A DNA stretch of 64,000 nucleotides from Hymenopellis radicata (Eukaryota; Basidiomycota; Agaricomycetes; Agaricales; Physalacriaceae). The stretch lies in NCBI GenBank assembly GCA_015501595.1, contig JADNRX010000003.1, positions 310,001-374,000 of the forward strand, read 5' to 3'. The stretch's first letter is position 1, and each line of letters starts with the position of its first letter. Below are positions 20,947 to 31,361 of this stretch, in pieces. The notes beneath the pieces were generated by a model that was not told the origin of the DNA, ran no database searches, and saw only the letters and a list, made by a program, of their open reading frames with translations. Made by a program: the position numbers and the translations under genes.

Positions 20947-23940
20947 ATGGGACATCTCATTACGTTGGCGACGTACGTTTCTCTTAATTACTCTCACTTC
21001 TGATCCCAACGTCTTCTCAGATGGTCCGTAGTTACTCCTCTTGGCATGCTACTGGTTGTCATTGATTGCCATGTAGCTCGCTCAATCAGTGGGCTTTAGA
21101 TTTCCAGGTAATATCGTTATCTTGATGTATATGACACTTCTCAATGGCCGTTATGCTAGGGCAATTTGGAACGCATCCTGCAGAGCATAGCCATCGCGAA
21201 GAGCAAAGGAGCAACCCTCCGCGTTGGACCGGAATTGGAGATACCGTAAGTCCCGAAGGATGCTCAAGATTACATGTATCTAACCGTTCCCAGTGGATAC
21301 GGATGTTTGGATCACTTCCTAGAAGGTAATCGCCTCGACGCCTGGCCGTAAATCCTGGCTTATGGTCTGCAGGCGATACCGTTCTTCATTCTTGGGAGGT
21401 CCTCGCCAAAATCTTAGCCTCCGACGAAGCTAGCGGAATAGTTTGCGACATTGGCATGTACGCTATGCTTTCGGATGACTTACGCGTCATACTCAACCTG
21501 ATCAATAGGCCTATCATGCACAAAAATGTCATCTACAACTGTCGTGTAATCATCCATGACCGCAAGATTGTTCTCATACGCCCAAAGATGTGGCTTGCTA
21601 ATAATGGCAACTATCGCGAGTTGAGATACTTTACGCCATGGATGAAACCAAGGCAATACGAGGAGCATTATCTGCCAAGGATCATCCACGCTGTCACCAA
21701 CCAAGTCAAGGTGCCCTTCGGAGACGCCGTAATCAGCACAGTCGATACGTGTTTTGGTGTTGAAACATGCGAAGAACTCTTTACACCGAACAGGTTTGTC
21801 TGTCACATTCAGACGCGTCATTCATCATTAATCATTGACAGTCCCCATATTCTAATGGGCCTCGACGGCGTGGAAATATTCACGAATTCCAGCGGTAGTC
21901 ACCATGAACTGCGTAAACTTCATACACGTGTAGATCTTATCAAGGAGGCTACAACCAAGGTATAAAGCCTTTCCTCTCCATTCTTATGTCTATCTAATCT
22001 ACTTAGCTTGGTGGAATCTATCTCTACGCCAACCAGCAAGGTTGCGACGGAGACAGACTTTACTATGACGGTTGTGCAATGATCGCTGTTAACGGTGAAA
22101 TCATTGCCCAGGGTTCCCAATTTTCTTTAAACGACGTGGAAGTCGTAACCGCCACCGTCGACATCGAAGACGTACGTGCTGCGCGGGCAGTCAGTAGCCG
22201 AAGTATGCAAGCAGCCTCTGCGGAAAGGTACCCTCGCATTGAAGTCGACTTCTCTTTGTCCCCTGGCAAATTTGAAGGCGTCCCGGAAGGCAGTATACCT
22301 GGGTTCTCCCAAGGCTTGAAGCGACAAGTCCGATATCACTCACCTGAAGAAGAAATAGCGTCAGTTTTCTGTCTCCCTTGAAAACTTAGCCTCAAATATG
22401 ATCTCGTAGACTGGGACCTGCTTGTTGGTTGTGGGACTATCTTAGGCGTTCAGGCGCAAACGGGTACTTCATACCTCTCAGCGGCGGCATCGACAGTTGT
22501 GCAACAGCCGTTATCGTGTTCTCGATGTGTCGGCTCGTTGTAGAGGCTGCTAAAAACGGTGGTAGGTCCCTCATCCATTCTTCCGCAGAATGCGATCGAA
22601 ATCAACGCAATTCTTCAGATAAACAGGTCATAGCGGACGCACGCCGTATAGCTCGCGTCGCGCCGGATGCAGAATATATCCAGATGATCCTCGAGAGTTT
22701 TGTAACAGAATATTTCATTCTTGTTTCATGGGCACCGAGCATTCCAGTAGTGAGACTCGTAGTCGCGCGAAGGAACTTGCAAACGTTATTGGCAGGTCAG
22801 TTATCACTTCCTCTTCCTTTGGTGCGGTGGTCCTGACGGATAGCTAGCTATCATATAGACCTCAACATGGATACTGTGGTGACGGCCGTTCGCACACTGT
22901 TTGCGGTCGTGACAAGCCGGGTTCCGCGCTTCTCCAACCGTGCTGCGGGTCCAGGTGAAGATCCTGGCGGATCGTGGGCTGAGAACCAGGCGCTCCAAAA
23001 TATCCAGGTATGTCTTTCTCAGTGGAATTGGTGTACGTTGATTTGAATCCCCTCGATCTCAGGCCCGGTTACGCATGGTTCTCGCCTACATGTTTGCCCA
23101 GCTCTTGCCATGGGCTCGCGGTAGTCAGGGAGGTTTACTCGTTCTTGGGAGCGCCAATGTGGACGAAAGTCTGCGGGGCTACTTGACGAAGTATGACTGT
23201 TCTTCTGGTAAGGAATTTGATCCTTGTACTTGAGAAGACAATGTCTCACTCGCGTCGTGTCTTCAGCTGACATCAATCCCATTGGTGGCATCAGTAAGAC
23301 GGATCTCAAGAAGTTCATTGCCTACGCAGAGATAAAGTTTGATATGCCCGTACTGCATAAGTAAGTTGAACTCTTCATTTCTTTCCTAAGAGACTAATTG
23401 TGTTACAAGGTTCTTGACGGCTGTCCCCACCGCGGAACTTGAACCTATCACCCAGAACTATGTCCAATCCGACGAGGCTGACATGGGCATGACCTACGAC
23501 GAGCTCTCGGTGTTCGGAAGGCTCCGCAAGATCGAGAAATGTGGACCATACAGCACATTCACCAAGCTAGTTCACGAATGGGGCGATTTCCTGTCTCCTA
23601 TGCAGGTCAGTGTTATTTGATGGTATTTCGCATTCATTGACGACAAACGCCGTCTAGATCGCGGAGAAGGTCAAGTTGTTCTTCACTCAGCATGCTCGTA
23701 ATCGGCACAAGATGACGACGTTGACTCCTTCGTATCATGCAGAGTCTTACAGTCCTGACGATAATAGTATGTCCACTACAGTAATCTTCGCAGAACGAAC
23801 TGACAGTCGTGTTTGTAGGATTCGACTTGAGACCGTTCTTATACAACACATTATTCCCATGGCAGTACAAGAAGATAGACGACGTGGCCGCTGTGTTGCC
23901 AGATAGATCTGGATCTAAGGAGAAAGCGAAGAAGGATTGA
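20947..23940 (+). CDS. QNS1: Glutamine-dependent NAD+ synthetase
   Basis: Two-domain enzyme making NAD+ from deamido-NAD with glutamine as ammonia source. The start MGHLITLAT is in a 26-nt first exon. A 104-nt intron leads to SLNQWALDF and then GNLERILQ. The N-terminal nitrilase-type domain shows [21 protein letters not shown] and the catalytic Cys in [10 protein letters not shown]. The C-terminal synthase has the PP-loop [32 protein letters not shown] and the tail WQYKKID are typical. There are about 15 exons, all GT-AG, mostly 45-60-nt introns. One base is missing near 22679-22682: after DAEYI the expected [16 protein letters not shown] frame is one base off (TCCAG where TCCCAG would keep frame). 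In an essential gene this is probably a sequence error. Confidence 0.93.
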
Positions 23941-24250
23941 ATAAATGTGTAGACTAATGGATATTAAACTAGCTAAACTCGCCTGAGTGTTTCATGGGAC
24001 GCCATACTTATGCCCATTTCATACTTATCTATCTCCTCCATTGTTGGGGTTGGAAGAGGTCCCGCAGTATCATTATGGTCAATTTTGCAGACGACAAAAG
24101 TGTTTGAAATTGCCTTTTTGATGGCCGGTCAAAGCAGGCAAATCACGAGCACGTGCTCCGACCCAAACAAGTGATCACGACGTACGTCGCCGTCTTTTCC
24201 CTTCGACCTTTCCTTCCCTCCCTCATCCAGCCTTATCCTTCCATCCCTCA
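23941..24250. other. Intergenic between NAD synthetase and forkhead gene 2
   Basis: 310 bp. The 3' part is strongly C/T-rich (CTTTCCTTCCCTCCCTC and similar, 24190-24250), which looks like the core promoter of the following gene. No ORF of note. Confidence 0.5.
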
Positions 24251-25516
24251 ATGACTCGTGTGGTCTCTGAAAATCCTCAGAATCGTCCTGGCACAGTCAA
24301 ACAGACATGGTACCGCCCTGATAAGCGAGAACTGAGCGCCACTGTGCGGTGGTCGTTGGAATCTGCGGACGCACGCGACGAGGTAGGCAGACTCCGCTAG
24401 TCGTGCCAATTGCACAATATCTTGACCAATATCTCCTTGATAGATACGACAGACTGTGGATCATAAGAAGTATATCAATTCCCTCCCGAAAGGACGAGAA
24501 TATGTCGCCACAGTCAAGTGGTCGCTGGAATCATCTGATGCACGAGAGGAGGTAGATCAACTAAACGCCGAGTACCTCGAACACTCTTCTAACACGTTCA
24601 ACAGGTGAAGGAAATCCGCAGATCGAGAACTCGCCAGCCATTTTCTGTACCGGAGCGCTTGCCTCGACATCTTGACTATCTGCCCCCTGCCCAGGTCACG
24701 TTCGACTGGGGGTATGGATACTTTTCACCCAATTCCCTTTACAGTCGCCTTTTACCTGCGTCTGAGCCGCCGCCAGAACCAGTCTCGCCGGTGGCACAGG
24801 AGCCAGGACCCAGCGCAATACGCACGACTGACAGGTCGGGCTACACCTTGCCTCCGGGTCCGTACGATGCAGCCGAACCCAATGTCCCGTTGCAAGCCCT
24901 CATTGGGCAAGCCATCCTCTCCTCCAAAGACCGCTGCCTCACGCTTCGCGAAATATCCAGCTACATATGCACCGTCTACCCATTCTACTCCGTCTCCTCG
25001 GACGACGCAGCGTGGATGAAGAACCTGTCCCGCAAAGTCAACTCGTCCTATTTCTTCATCATACCACAGGATAGAAGCGACAAGCGCAAGGTCAACTTGT
25101 ACTCTATCGCCGACAAGGATCTGCCGCTCTTCGCGAACGGCGGGTTTGAGTTTAGAAAAAGGGCGGCACCCAAGAGAAAGAGCAGAGCGTTCGAGGCGAT
25201 GGTGCAGGCGAAGAAGCCTAGGGTTTCCGAGTCCATCTCTCCAACGCCGTCACCTGAGGAGGAGGAAGACATGTTCTTTCCACCTGCACCGCGCTCTCGG
25301 ACACAGTCATTGTCACCTCCGCCAGCGGAGTCGGAGCGTGCGCTTCCACCCCGCCGTTCGTATCAATCATTCTCATTGAAACCGTCAGCGTCGCTGCCCA
25401 CTCTGCCCTTTTATCCTTCCAAAAAGCTCGTTCCCGTGCATTCCTGGCATCAGCCACCTGCATACCGCATGATATCTCCAGGTGGTGCGATGCACGACCG
25501 CGACTCGGACCCATAA
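24251..25516 (+). CDS. Forkhead transcription factor 2
   Basis: Predicted regulator of 383 aa in three phase-0 exons (24251-24382, 24444-24551, 24605-25516). Exons 1 and 2 end with near-identical peptides, TVRWSLESADARDE and TVKWSLESSDAREE, each followed directly by the donor, which points to an exon duplication. The forkhead domain follows LPPGPY: ALIGQAILSSKDRCLTLREI, ICTVYPFY, AAWMKNLSRKVNSSYFFI and LYSIADKDLPLFANGGF. As in forkhead 1, the recognition helix is not the standard NSIRHNLS (here NLSRKVNS). Downstream are a basic cluster (KRKSRAFEAMVQAKKPR), acidic EEEEDM and a proline-rich tail. The start is the first ATG of exon 1; the upstream C/T-rich tract supports it. Confidence 0.75.
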
Positions 25517-25867
25517 CTTTGTAGCCATATCGATTGTAGAATACCCACTGTACTATTAGACGGATGTCAAGTGTATTTTTTGATGAAGTTTCTCATCTCT
25601 ACTGCTGCCCTTGAGATTGTGGCAGGTAGTTTGTCCCCTGGGAGAAGCATTGAACCCTTCTGCTGGTGCTTATTGGCGGTCTAATCGCGTTCTGTCGAGT
25701 TACACACATATTCCAGTCGTGCAACTTGCAAGGTCGATCTGCGTTCCAACGCAGTCCCGTCGCCGGACATCCACAGTTTTGCGGAGGCAGGATGATAGAA
25801 GTAACATTGAGCGAATTCAACTGAAATTTTGTCGGATTGTAAAGTGCATTGTGGCGGATTAGATTGC
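25517..25867. other. Intergenic, no gene seen
   Basis: 351 bp between forkhead gene 2 and the transposon target duplication. Short frames only. Confidence 0.4.
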
Positions 25868-25875
25868 AATAAGTT

Positions 25876-26590
25876 ATGCTGTTCAAAATGAAGCAAAATT
25901 AAATACCGCCAAAATCTGTGTTTTTAGCTGTCGCAACACGAAATTCACCTTCGAAACTCGCGTCTGACACATCGCAACTCGATTTCGGACTTTTCGAAAC
26001 ATGGCCATCATTTTCGAGATGGAGAAACAGGTGACTGCAAATGAACCGGAAATCCTCGCAAACGATGTTGAGGTCGAAAACAGAAAAGGGTCTCCGCAAC
26101 TTCCTGAACCGTCGAAACTGCAGTCAATGTCAACAAAACCTGTGTCGGCATCCCCGAGGATTCCGTAATAGTACCCGTTTAGGTGCCCTTTGGACCCTGA
26201 AAGTGCCACCCGCCCAAGGAGCGCCCCTCCCGCCCTTCAACTACAATGATGTGCGCTCCGGCGGGTCACCCAAATCGGGCAATTACATAACCATCCCTGA
26301 CGCTCAAGGCATCGCGAGGTGGAAGGTGTCGAGAGCTCAAGCTATACTCACTTTTGATGACTCTTAGCTGTACTTGCGACGATCAACCGTTGTTTGCGAG
26401 GATTTCCGGTTCATTTGCGGTCACCTTGGCCTTGTTTCGAAAAGTCCGAAATCGAGTTGCTTCAACTTGTGATACGTCCTGGATACGTCAGACGCGAGTT
26501 TCGAAGGTAAATCTAAGGTAAATCTCGTGTTGCGATAGCTCAAAACACACGTTTCGACGGTATTTAATTTTGCTTTGATTTGAACAGCAT
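25876..26590. mobile_element. Non-autonomous DNA transposon, 715 bp, ~200-bp terminal inverted repeats
   Basis: The ends are ATGCTGTTCAAA and its complement. The two arms (25876-26085 and 26370-26590) are reverse complements with moderate divergence: GCAAAATTAAATACCG, CGCAACACGA, CTTCGAAACTCGCGTCTGAC, CTCGATTTCGGACTTTTCGA and GCAAATGAACCGGAAATCCT occur in both. The element is bordered by a perfect 8-bp duplication AATAAGTT (25868-25875 and 26591-26598). The right arm has extra short tandem duplications (AGGTAAATCT repeated; GATACGTC repeated). Long inverted repeats with 8-bp duplications suit a hAT- or Mutator-type non-autonomous element. The 280-bp interior has one open frame (TLKVPPAQGAPLPPFN) that may be captured host sequence. 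It sits 70 bp past the mL41 stop. Confidence 0.88.
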
Positions 26591-26668
26591 AATAAGTTAA
26601 TATAGGAAAACTGCATTTCACGGTAAGCGTTAACCAACGAGAAAAGACAGACGCACTCACCAAAGACG

Positions 26669-27316
26669 CTACACCGTCACCGTAGACATTTTCTCGGAAA
26701 TAACAGCAACCTCATTGTCCTCGCCGCCCACCTCTCGCAGCGCCGCTCTCCTGGCAACCTGCCTTCTGCGCTTCTCTCGCCGCATCTCCAGCGTCTGGAG
26801 CTCGGGCGGCCTGACCATTTTCTGATTCTGCGTAAGAACACCGAGATATCGTTCCGGCGACAATCCACCAGGACCCATGCCCGCGGCCCAGTACTGCGGC
26901 AGGCCTGTTGTCGTTCGGGGCTCCTTGAGCAATTCGCTGTCGCTGAGGAACACGGTGCGCGCGACGTAGGGTTTGAGCTGGCGGTGGGTGGGTTAAATAT
27001 CAGGATCGGAGGAGTCAGCGGAGGACGCACGGGTGAATTGCGTATGACATCGATGGGCGGGGCGACGAAGACGCGGACCTGCTCGTCGACGAGGCGGTAT
27101 TTGCCCTTGCCGCGGACGACGTGTTTTCCGGGTGCGCCGGTGAACGGTCCACCGGGCAGCGCGCCCTGGCGGGTTCCTGCAAACACACGTCAAGTTGAAG
27201 TTGAGATTATGAGGTGGTTGGAGGAGGCGCGCACCCTTGTAAAAGTCCTTGTTCGCCTTTTTCGATGTCAGAGGGCGCCGCGACGCCTTTGAAAGGCGGG
27301 CCAATGTCGGGAACAT
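26669..27316 (-). CDS. MRPL27: Mitochondrial large ribosomal subunit protein mL41 (YmL27 family)
   Basis: Mitoribosome component. Three exons (27316-27235, 27176-27031, 26977-26669) encode 178 aa. The basic leader MFPTLARLSKASRRP serves as a mitochondrial presequence. KKANKDFYKG, GKHVVRGKGKYRLVDEQ with VRVFVAPP, and LKPYVARTVF are the family's conserved order. The C-terminal part (GGLSPERYLGVL, then a basic helix RREKRRRQVARRAALREV) is longer than in yeast. Introns are 58 and 53 nt, GT-AG. The first eight codons and promoter are part of a segment duplicated at 29622-29992, where the ATG has become ACG. The gene symbol follows the yeast name. Confidence 0.85.
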
Positions 27317-27668
27317 GATCGCTCTACTGAAAAGGGAAGGACGAGTTTCCTTTTCGAGTCTTGACAAAATACTTCATCCACTTTCTCTCTCGGACTGGGC
27401 CGTTGACCTCTTCTGGATGCTGTAAAAAAAAGTCTTATCCACACTACACCCACCGCTATCCAAAGAGACTGCATACCCCACCCCCGGGTCCAGTGCTCTT
27501 CTTGGCCTGCAACTTTGATACTACGTGTATTTGCGCATATTTCGCTTTCTCACCAAAGTCAGTGTTATCGTGCTCTCGCTACACACCCTCAATGAATTTA
27601 CTCAGGTTCTGACTCCCAATCCGACTAGAGTTAGCGTAAATGGTAATGAACGTTCTCTGAATCACAGA
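27292..27668 (+). repeat. Direct repeat A, copy 1 (covers mL41 5' end and promoter)
   Basis: About 375 bp matching 29622-29992 in the same orientation: GAAAGGCGGGCCAATGT, GACGAGTTTCCTTTTCGAGT, CTCTCTCGGACTG and TCTGACTCCCAATCCGACTA. This copy contains the start codon and first codons of mL41 (minus strand), so it is probably the source. Confidence 0.85.
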
Positions 27669-28040
27669 CGCGTACATTCACATCAATCGACCAGACTTTC
27701 GACATGACATCGACTAATGCAACCGAACATTCATAAGGCCCCCGGAACACTCGTGGATTCGGTACGACTGGACTGGTTCATCGCGTGGATTCGGCATGAC
27801 TTGACTGGTTCCGGACTGCCATCTAGCACGCCGCTTGGCACATCAACACCGACGGTTAATGGCGCGTCTACGCGCTTTAGGTCTCGCTTCCCGTCCTTCG
27901 CATACCCTTCCAAGCATCGGTATCTTTTTCTCGGTTGTCTTTATTTCTATTCTTCCCCGCTGGCCTTTTCTTCATTTCGACTATTGTGGTCACACGTCTC
28001 GTTTTGTTCGGTTCGACTTCCTTCCTCGACTGGATGGCTT
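27669..28040. other. Intergenic, short internal tandem repeat
   Basis: 372 bp. A 34-bp unit with CGTGGATTCGG and GACTGGTTC occurs twice in tandem at about 27752-27813. No gene recognised. Confidence 0.4.
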
Positions 28041-29142
28041 CATTCTTATTGTACTGCTATATCCATACTTGGTGTTTACTCATCCCCATCCAACTCTGGA
28101 TAATGCCTAAAGATTCCATTCGAGAGCGGCAGTCTTCTCTCACTCGCGTGATAGGCCTTGATGCGATCTCCCGAATTGACGCGTTCCTGCAGCTTGAAGA
28201 CCAGCGGGTATTTGCCTGAACATTGTTGTGAGAACGACCATCCCATTACACAAAATAGAGTATCCATGCCAGAATCACGTAGAGCAGTCATTCGTTTTGG
28301 GAAAGCAAACATCAATCCGTCGACCATATGAGATACAGTGAGGTCGGCGGTAGTGGTGTGTTTCGAAACGCAGAATGGGCCGTCAGAGTTATCCTTGTTG
28401 GCAGGGTTCGTGCTGAGTACGTCTTGGAAGTACTGGAAATACTTGGGAAGCCTGGTTGCACGGAAGTCCTTGGAGCGTTCAGCAGCGGCGGACTTTTGGT
28501 CCTCGTAGTCCAGCGAACGGGCGATAGGATGGCGGGTGTGATGAACCTAGACTACGGTCAATGACTTGTCTACACTGTAACGTGAAGTACTTACCTCGTT
28601 ATTCAGATCCAAGGCAGTCAACACAACCTGGTTGACGCACGCCCTGATCTCTTCCTTCTCGTCCTCATCCAGCTTGGCTCCGTCCTCCTTGTCCCATCCC
28701 GCGAGACCAAGGGTGGGCGCAAGGTAGTTGAGTATCGACGGCGTCTGACAAATCACTCTGCCGCTGGGCAGTTCGAGGCCGGGAGGCGCGAATGCTGGTG
28801 GCGCACCACCCGTGTTCTGCGCATTCGTGATCGTAGACACCACCTTGGAGCGGTCGTTCATCTCGACGTAGAGCGTACCCGTGTACTCGAATGCAAGGCG
28901 GACGAATTCGCCGCGGCCAGGCTTGCCAGGCCACTGTGCAGTTCTGTCAGTGCATAATACCTAGAGCCTGGATCGTAGGAGGCATACATAGAAGAGCTTA
29001 TAAGGCGTCATCTTGCGGATTTTCGAAGGGCGAGCTTCAGCCATTCTGGCGAATGCTGGGCGTTAGAGAGCCTGGCGTCTAGACTAAATATACTTTTAGA
29101 TAGTCACACGTGCAGAAAGGGCTGGTCAACAAGATTATGAAG
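28041..29142 (-). repeat. Inverted duplication, left arm (intact GST copy)
   Basis: About 1.1 kb that is repeated in opposite orientation at 30010-31162. The arm covers the whole GST gene, its promoter (to GGGCTGGTCAACAAGATTAT on plus) and its 3' flank (CATTCTTATTGTACTGCTAT on plus). The copies differ by many substitutions, so the event is not recent. Confidence 0.88.
28076..29044 (-). CDS. Glutathione S-transferase (sigma/nuclear-type fold)
   Basis: Cytosolic GST-like protein, 270 aa, exons 29044-28988, 28933-28595, 28546-28270 and 28215-28076. The thioredoxin-like N-domain has YKLFYWPGKPGRGEFVRLAFEY and the glutathione-binding turn region GRVICQTPSILNYLAP. The helical C-domain follows (KEEIRACVNQVVLTALDLN; KYFQYFQDVLSTNP; ADLTVSHMVDG; ERRLPLSNGIFRHYPELD). 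The family normally conjugates glutathione to electrophiles; the substrate is unknown. Intron 3 (28216-28269, 54 nt) would start with GC (GATTCTG/GCATGG), whereas the duplicate copy has GT at this site. Because 54 is a multiple of three, retention would only add 18 residues, so splicing here may be weak or alternative. Confidence 0.82.
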
Positions 29143-29621
29143 GCGATTATGGATATCGTCCGTTTGTTGAGAACAAGGACACGGGTCTGGTTATAGAAGT
29201 TGTCACGCGGTGCCGGGACGTTCGTGATTGCTGCGAATGTATGCGTTGATGTCGCCCACTTTACTGAGGAGGGCCGAGTGCGCGAAAGCAAAGCGATTGG
29301 CCTAGTTGTGGAACTCGGCGCACGATGCTGGGATCTTGACGTGTATGCGTGGCGCGGACGCCGGCCGATGTTGGTCGAGACAATTCACCTATAAAGCCTG
29401 AGGATTGAGATGTAACTCCGACGTGATAAGTGTACTGGCCGTAAAGATGAACGCGGAGAGCAAGAGCGGATGCGCGTGACGGCAGCGCGTCCAACGCCTG
29501 CGATCATCATCAAGCTAGGGTCCACGTGGCGTGCCGCCTTGGCTCTGCAGACCTCACTTTCTCCCAACTAACTTATCTAACGCTTAGTCGATACTCGTTT
29601 CTCGCATGATCTAAGCTAGCA
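29143..29621. other. Spacer between the duplicated blocks, no gene seen
   Basis: 479 bp between the left GST arm and repeat A copy 2. Stop-rich frames; no recognisable domain. Confidence 0.4.
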
Positions 29622-29992
29622 GAAAGGCGGGCCAATGTTGGGAACGTGATCGTTCAGGGGACTCGTACTGAAAACGGCAGGACGAGTTTCCTTTTCGAGT
29701 CTTGACAAAACACTTCATGAATCCGGATCCCTCTCTCGGACTGAGCCGTTGACCTCTCCTAGATGCTGTAAAAAAAGTCTCATCCACAGAGACTGCATAC
29801 CCCCCCCCCGGTCCAGTGCTCTTCTTGGTCTTCAATTTGGATACTACCTGTATTTTGCGGATATTTCGCTTCCTCACCAAAGTCAGTGTTATCATGCTTT
29901 CGCTACACCTCCTCAATGAATGACTTTACTCAGGTTCTGACTCCCAATCCGACTAGTTCGCGTAAATGGTAATGAACGTTCTTCGAATCACA
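29622..29992 (+). repeat. Direct repeat A, copy 2 (decayed mL41 promoter fragment)
   Basis: Second copy of the 27292-27668 segment, same orientation, with substitutions and small indels. It includes GGCGGGCCAATGT, GACGAGTTTCCTTTTCGAGT and TCTGACTCCCAATCCGACTAG. At the place of the mL41 start codon it reads ACG on the minus strand (CGT on plus in GGGAACGTGATCG), and no further mL41 exon is present, so the fragment cannot encode the protein. Confidence 0.83.
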
Positions 29993-30009
29993 CTTGATCC
30001 ATAATCCCC

Positions 30010-31162
30010 TTCATAATCTTGCTGACCAGCCCTTTCTGCCGTTTCTGATGCCAGTCGTCACTAGCACTACGTGTGACTATCTAAAAGTATAAATATTATG
30101 TAGTCTAGACGCCAGGCTCCTTAACGCCCAACATTCGCCCCACCCGCCTCTTCTCCAGAATGGCTGAAACTCGACCTTCGAAAATCCGCAAGACGACGCC
30201 TTATAAGCTCTTCTACGTATGCCTCCTACGGTCCAGGCTCTAGGTATTATGCGCTGACAGAACTGCACAGTGGCCGGGAATGCCTGGCCGCGGCGAATTC
30301 ATCCGCCTTGCATTCGAGTACACCAGTACGCCCTACGTCGAGGCGAACGACCCCTCCAAACTGTTGCCTACGATCACGAATGCGAAGAACAGTGGTGGTG
30401 CGCCACCAGCATTCGCGCCTCCCGCCCTCGAACTGCCCAGCGGCAGAGTGATTTGTCAGACATCGTCGATACTCAACTACCTTGCGCCCACCCTTGGTCT
30501 CGCGGGATGGGACAAGGAGGATGGAGCCAAGCTGGATGAGGATGAGAAGGAAGAGATCAGGGCGTGCGTCAACCAGGTTGTGTTGACTGCCTTGGATCTG
30601 AATAATGAGGTAAGGACTTCACGTTACAGTGTAGACAAGTCATTGACCGCAGTCTAGGTTCACGATACCCACCATCCATCGCGAGTTCGCTTTACTACGA
30701 GGACCAAAAGTCCGCCGCTGCCGAACGCTCCAAGGACTTCCGTGCGACCAGGCTTCCCAAATATTTCCAGTACTTCCAAGACATCCTCAGCGGAACCCCG
30801 CCAACAAGGATAACTCTGACGGCGCATTCTGCGTTTCGAAACACACCACTACCGCCGACCTCACTGTATCTTATATGGTCGACGGATTGATGTTTGCTTT
30901 CCCAAAACGGATGACTGCTCTACGTGATTCTGGTATGGATACTCTATTTTGTGTGATGGGATGGTCGTTCTCACAATGATGCTCAGGCAAATACCCGCTG
31001 GTCTTCAAGCTGCAGGAACGCGTCAATTCGGGAGACCGCATCAAGGCGTATCTCGCGAGTGAGAGAAGACTGCCGTTCTCGAATGGAATCTTCAGGCATT
31101 ATCCAGAGTTGGACGGGGATGAGTAAAACACCAAGTATGGATATAGCAGTACAATAAGAATG
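30010..31162 (+). repeat. Inverted duplication, right arm (broken GST copy)
   Basis: Opposite-strand copy of 28041-29142. Compared with the left arm it has an extra CCCCACCCGCCTCTTCT-like insertion just before the start codon and a short insertion upstream (GATGCCAGTCGTCACTAGCA). Confidence 0.88.
30160..31126 (+). pseudogene. Glutathione S-transferase duplicate with two frameshifts
   Basis: The 5' half is intact: MAETRPSKIRKTTPYKLFY, a 54-nt intron, then WPGMPGRGEFIRLAFEY through DLNNE and a second intron with a normal donor. In exon 3 one base is missing compared with the intact copy around 30675-30685 (the frame leaves VHDTHHPS into unrelated sequence) and another around 30790-30800 (LSGTPPTR in place of LSTNPANK). 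The final exon is open again (YPLVFKLQERVNSGD to the stop). The third intron has a proper GT donor here, unlike the intact copy. Two independent single-base losses make it a likely pseudogene, unless both are sequence errors. Confidence 0.78.
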
Positions 31163-31361
31163 TAGAATCATGGAACGATACATTGGAAGATGCCAGCAGG
31201 GGGTATAGTACGTGTAACGACATTACGAGGTCAGATCGTCCGTCTTCCCACCCCAGAAGCTTGGACGCGACGTGACGGTAAGCATGAATTCAGTTGGGTT
31301 TTGCGAGAGAAGACGCGGAGTGGCCATATGGCCGAGAAAGGAACGTCCAAAGTCCGAAACA

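Noticed and set aside
20470..21009. 179-codon minus-strand open frame between RGP1 and NAD synthetase
   Set aside because: It overlaps the first exons of two well-supported genes, has no recognisable domain and includes the RGP1 start region in another frame.
26184..26367. Open frame inside the 715-bp transposon as a transposase gene
   Set aside because: Only about 60 codons, no catalytic residues or zinc-finger motif; at most a captured fragment.
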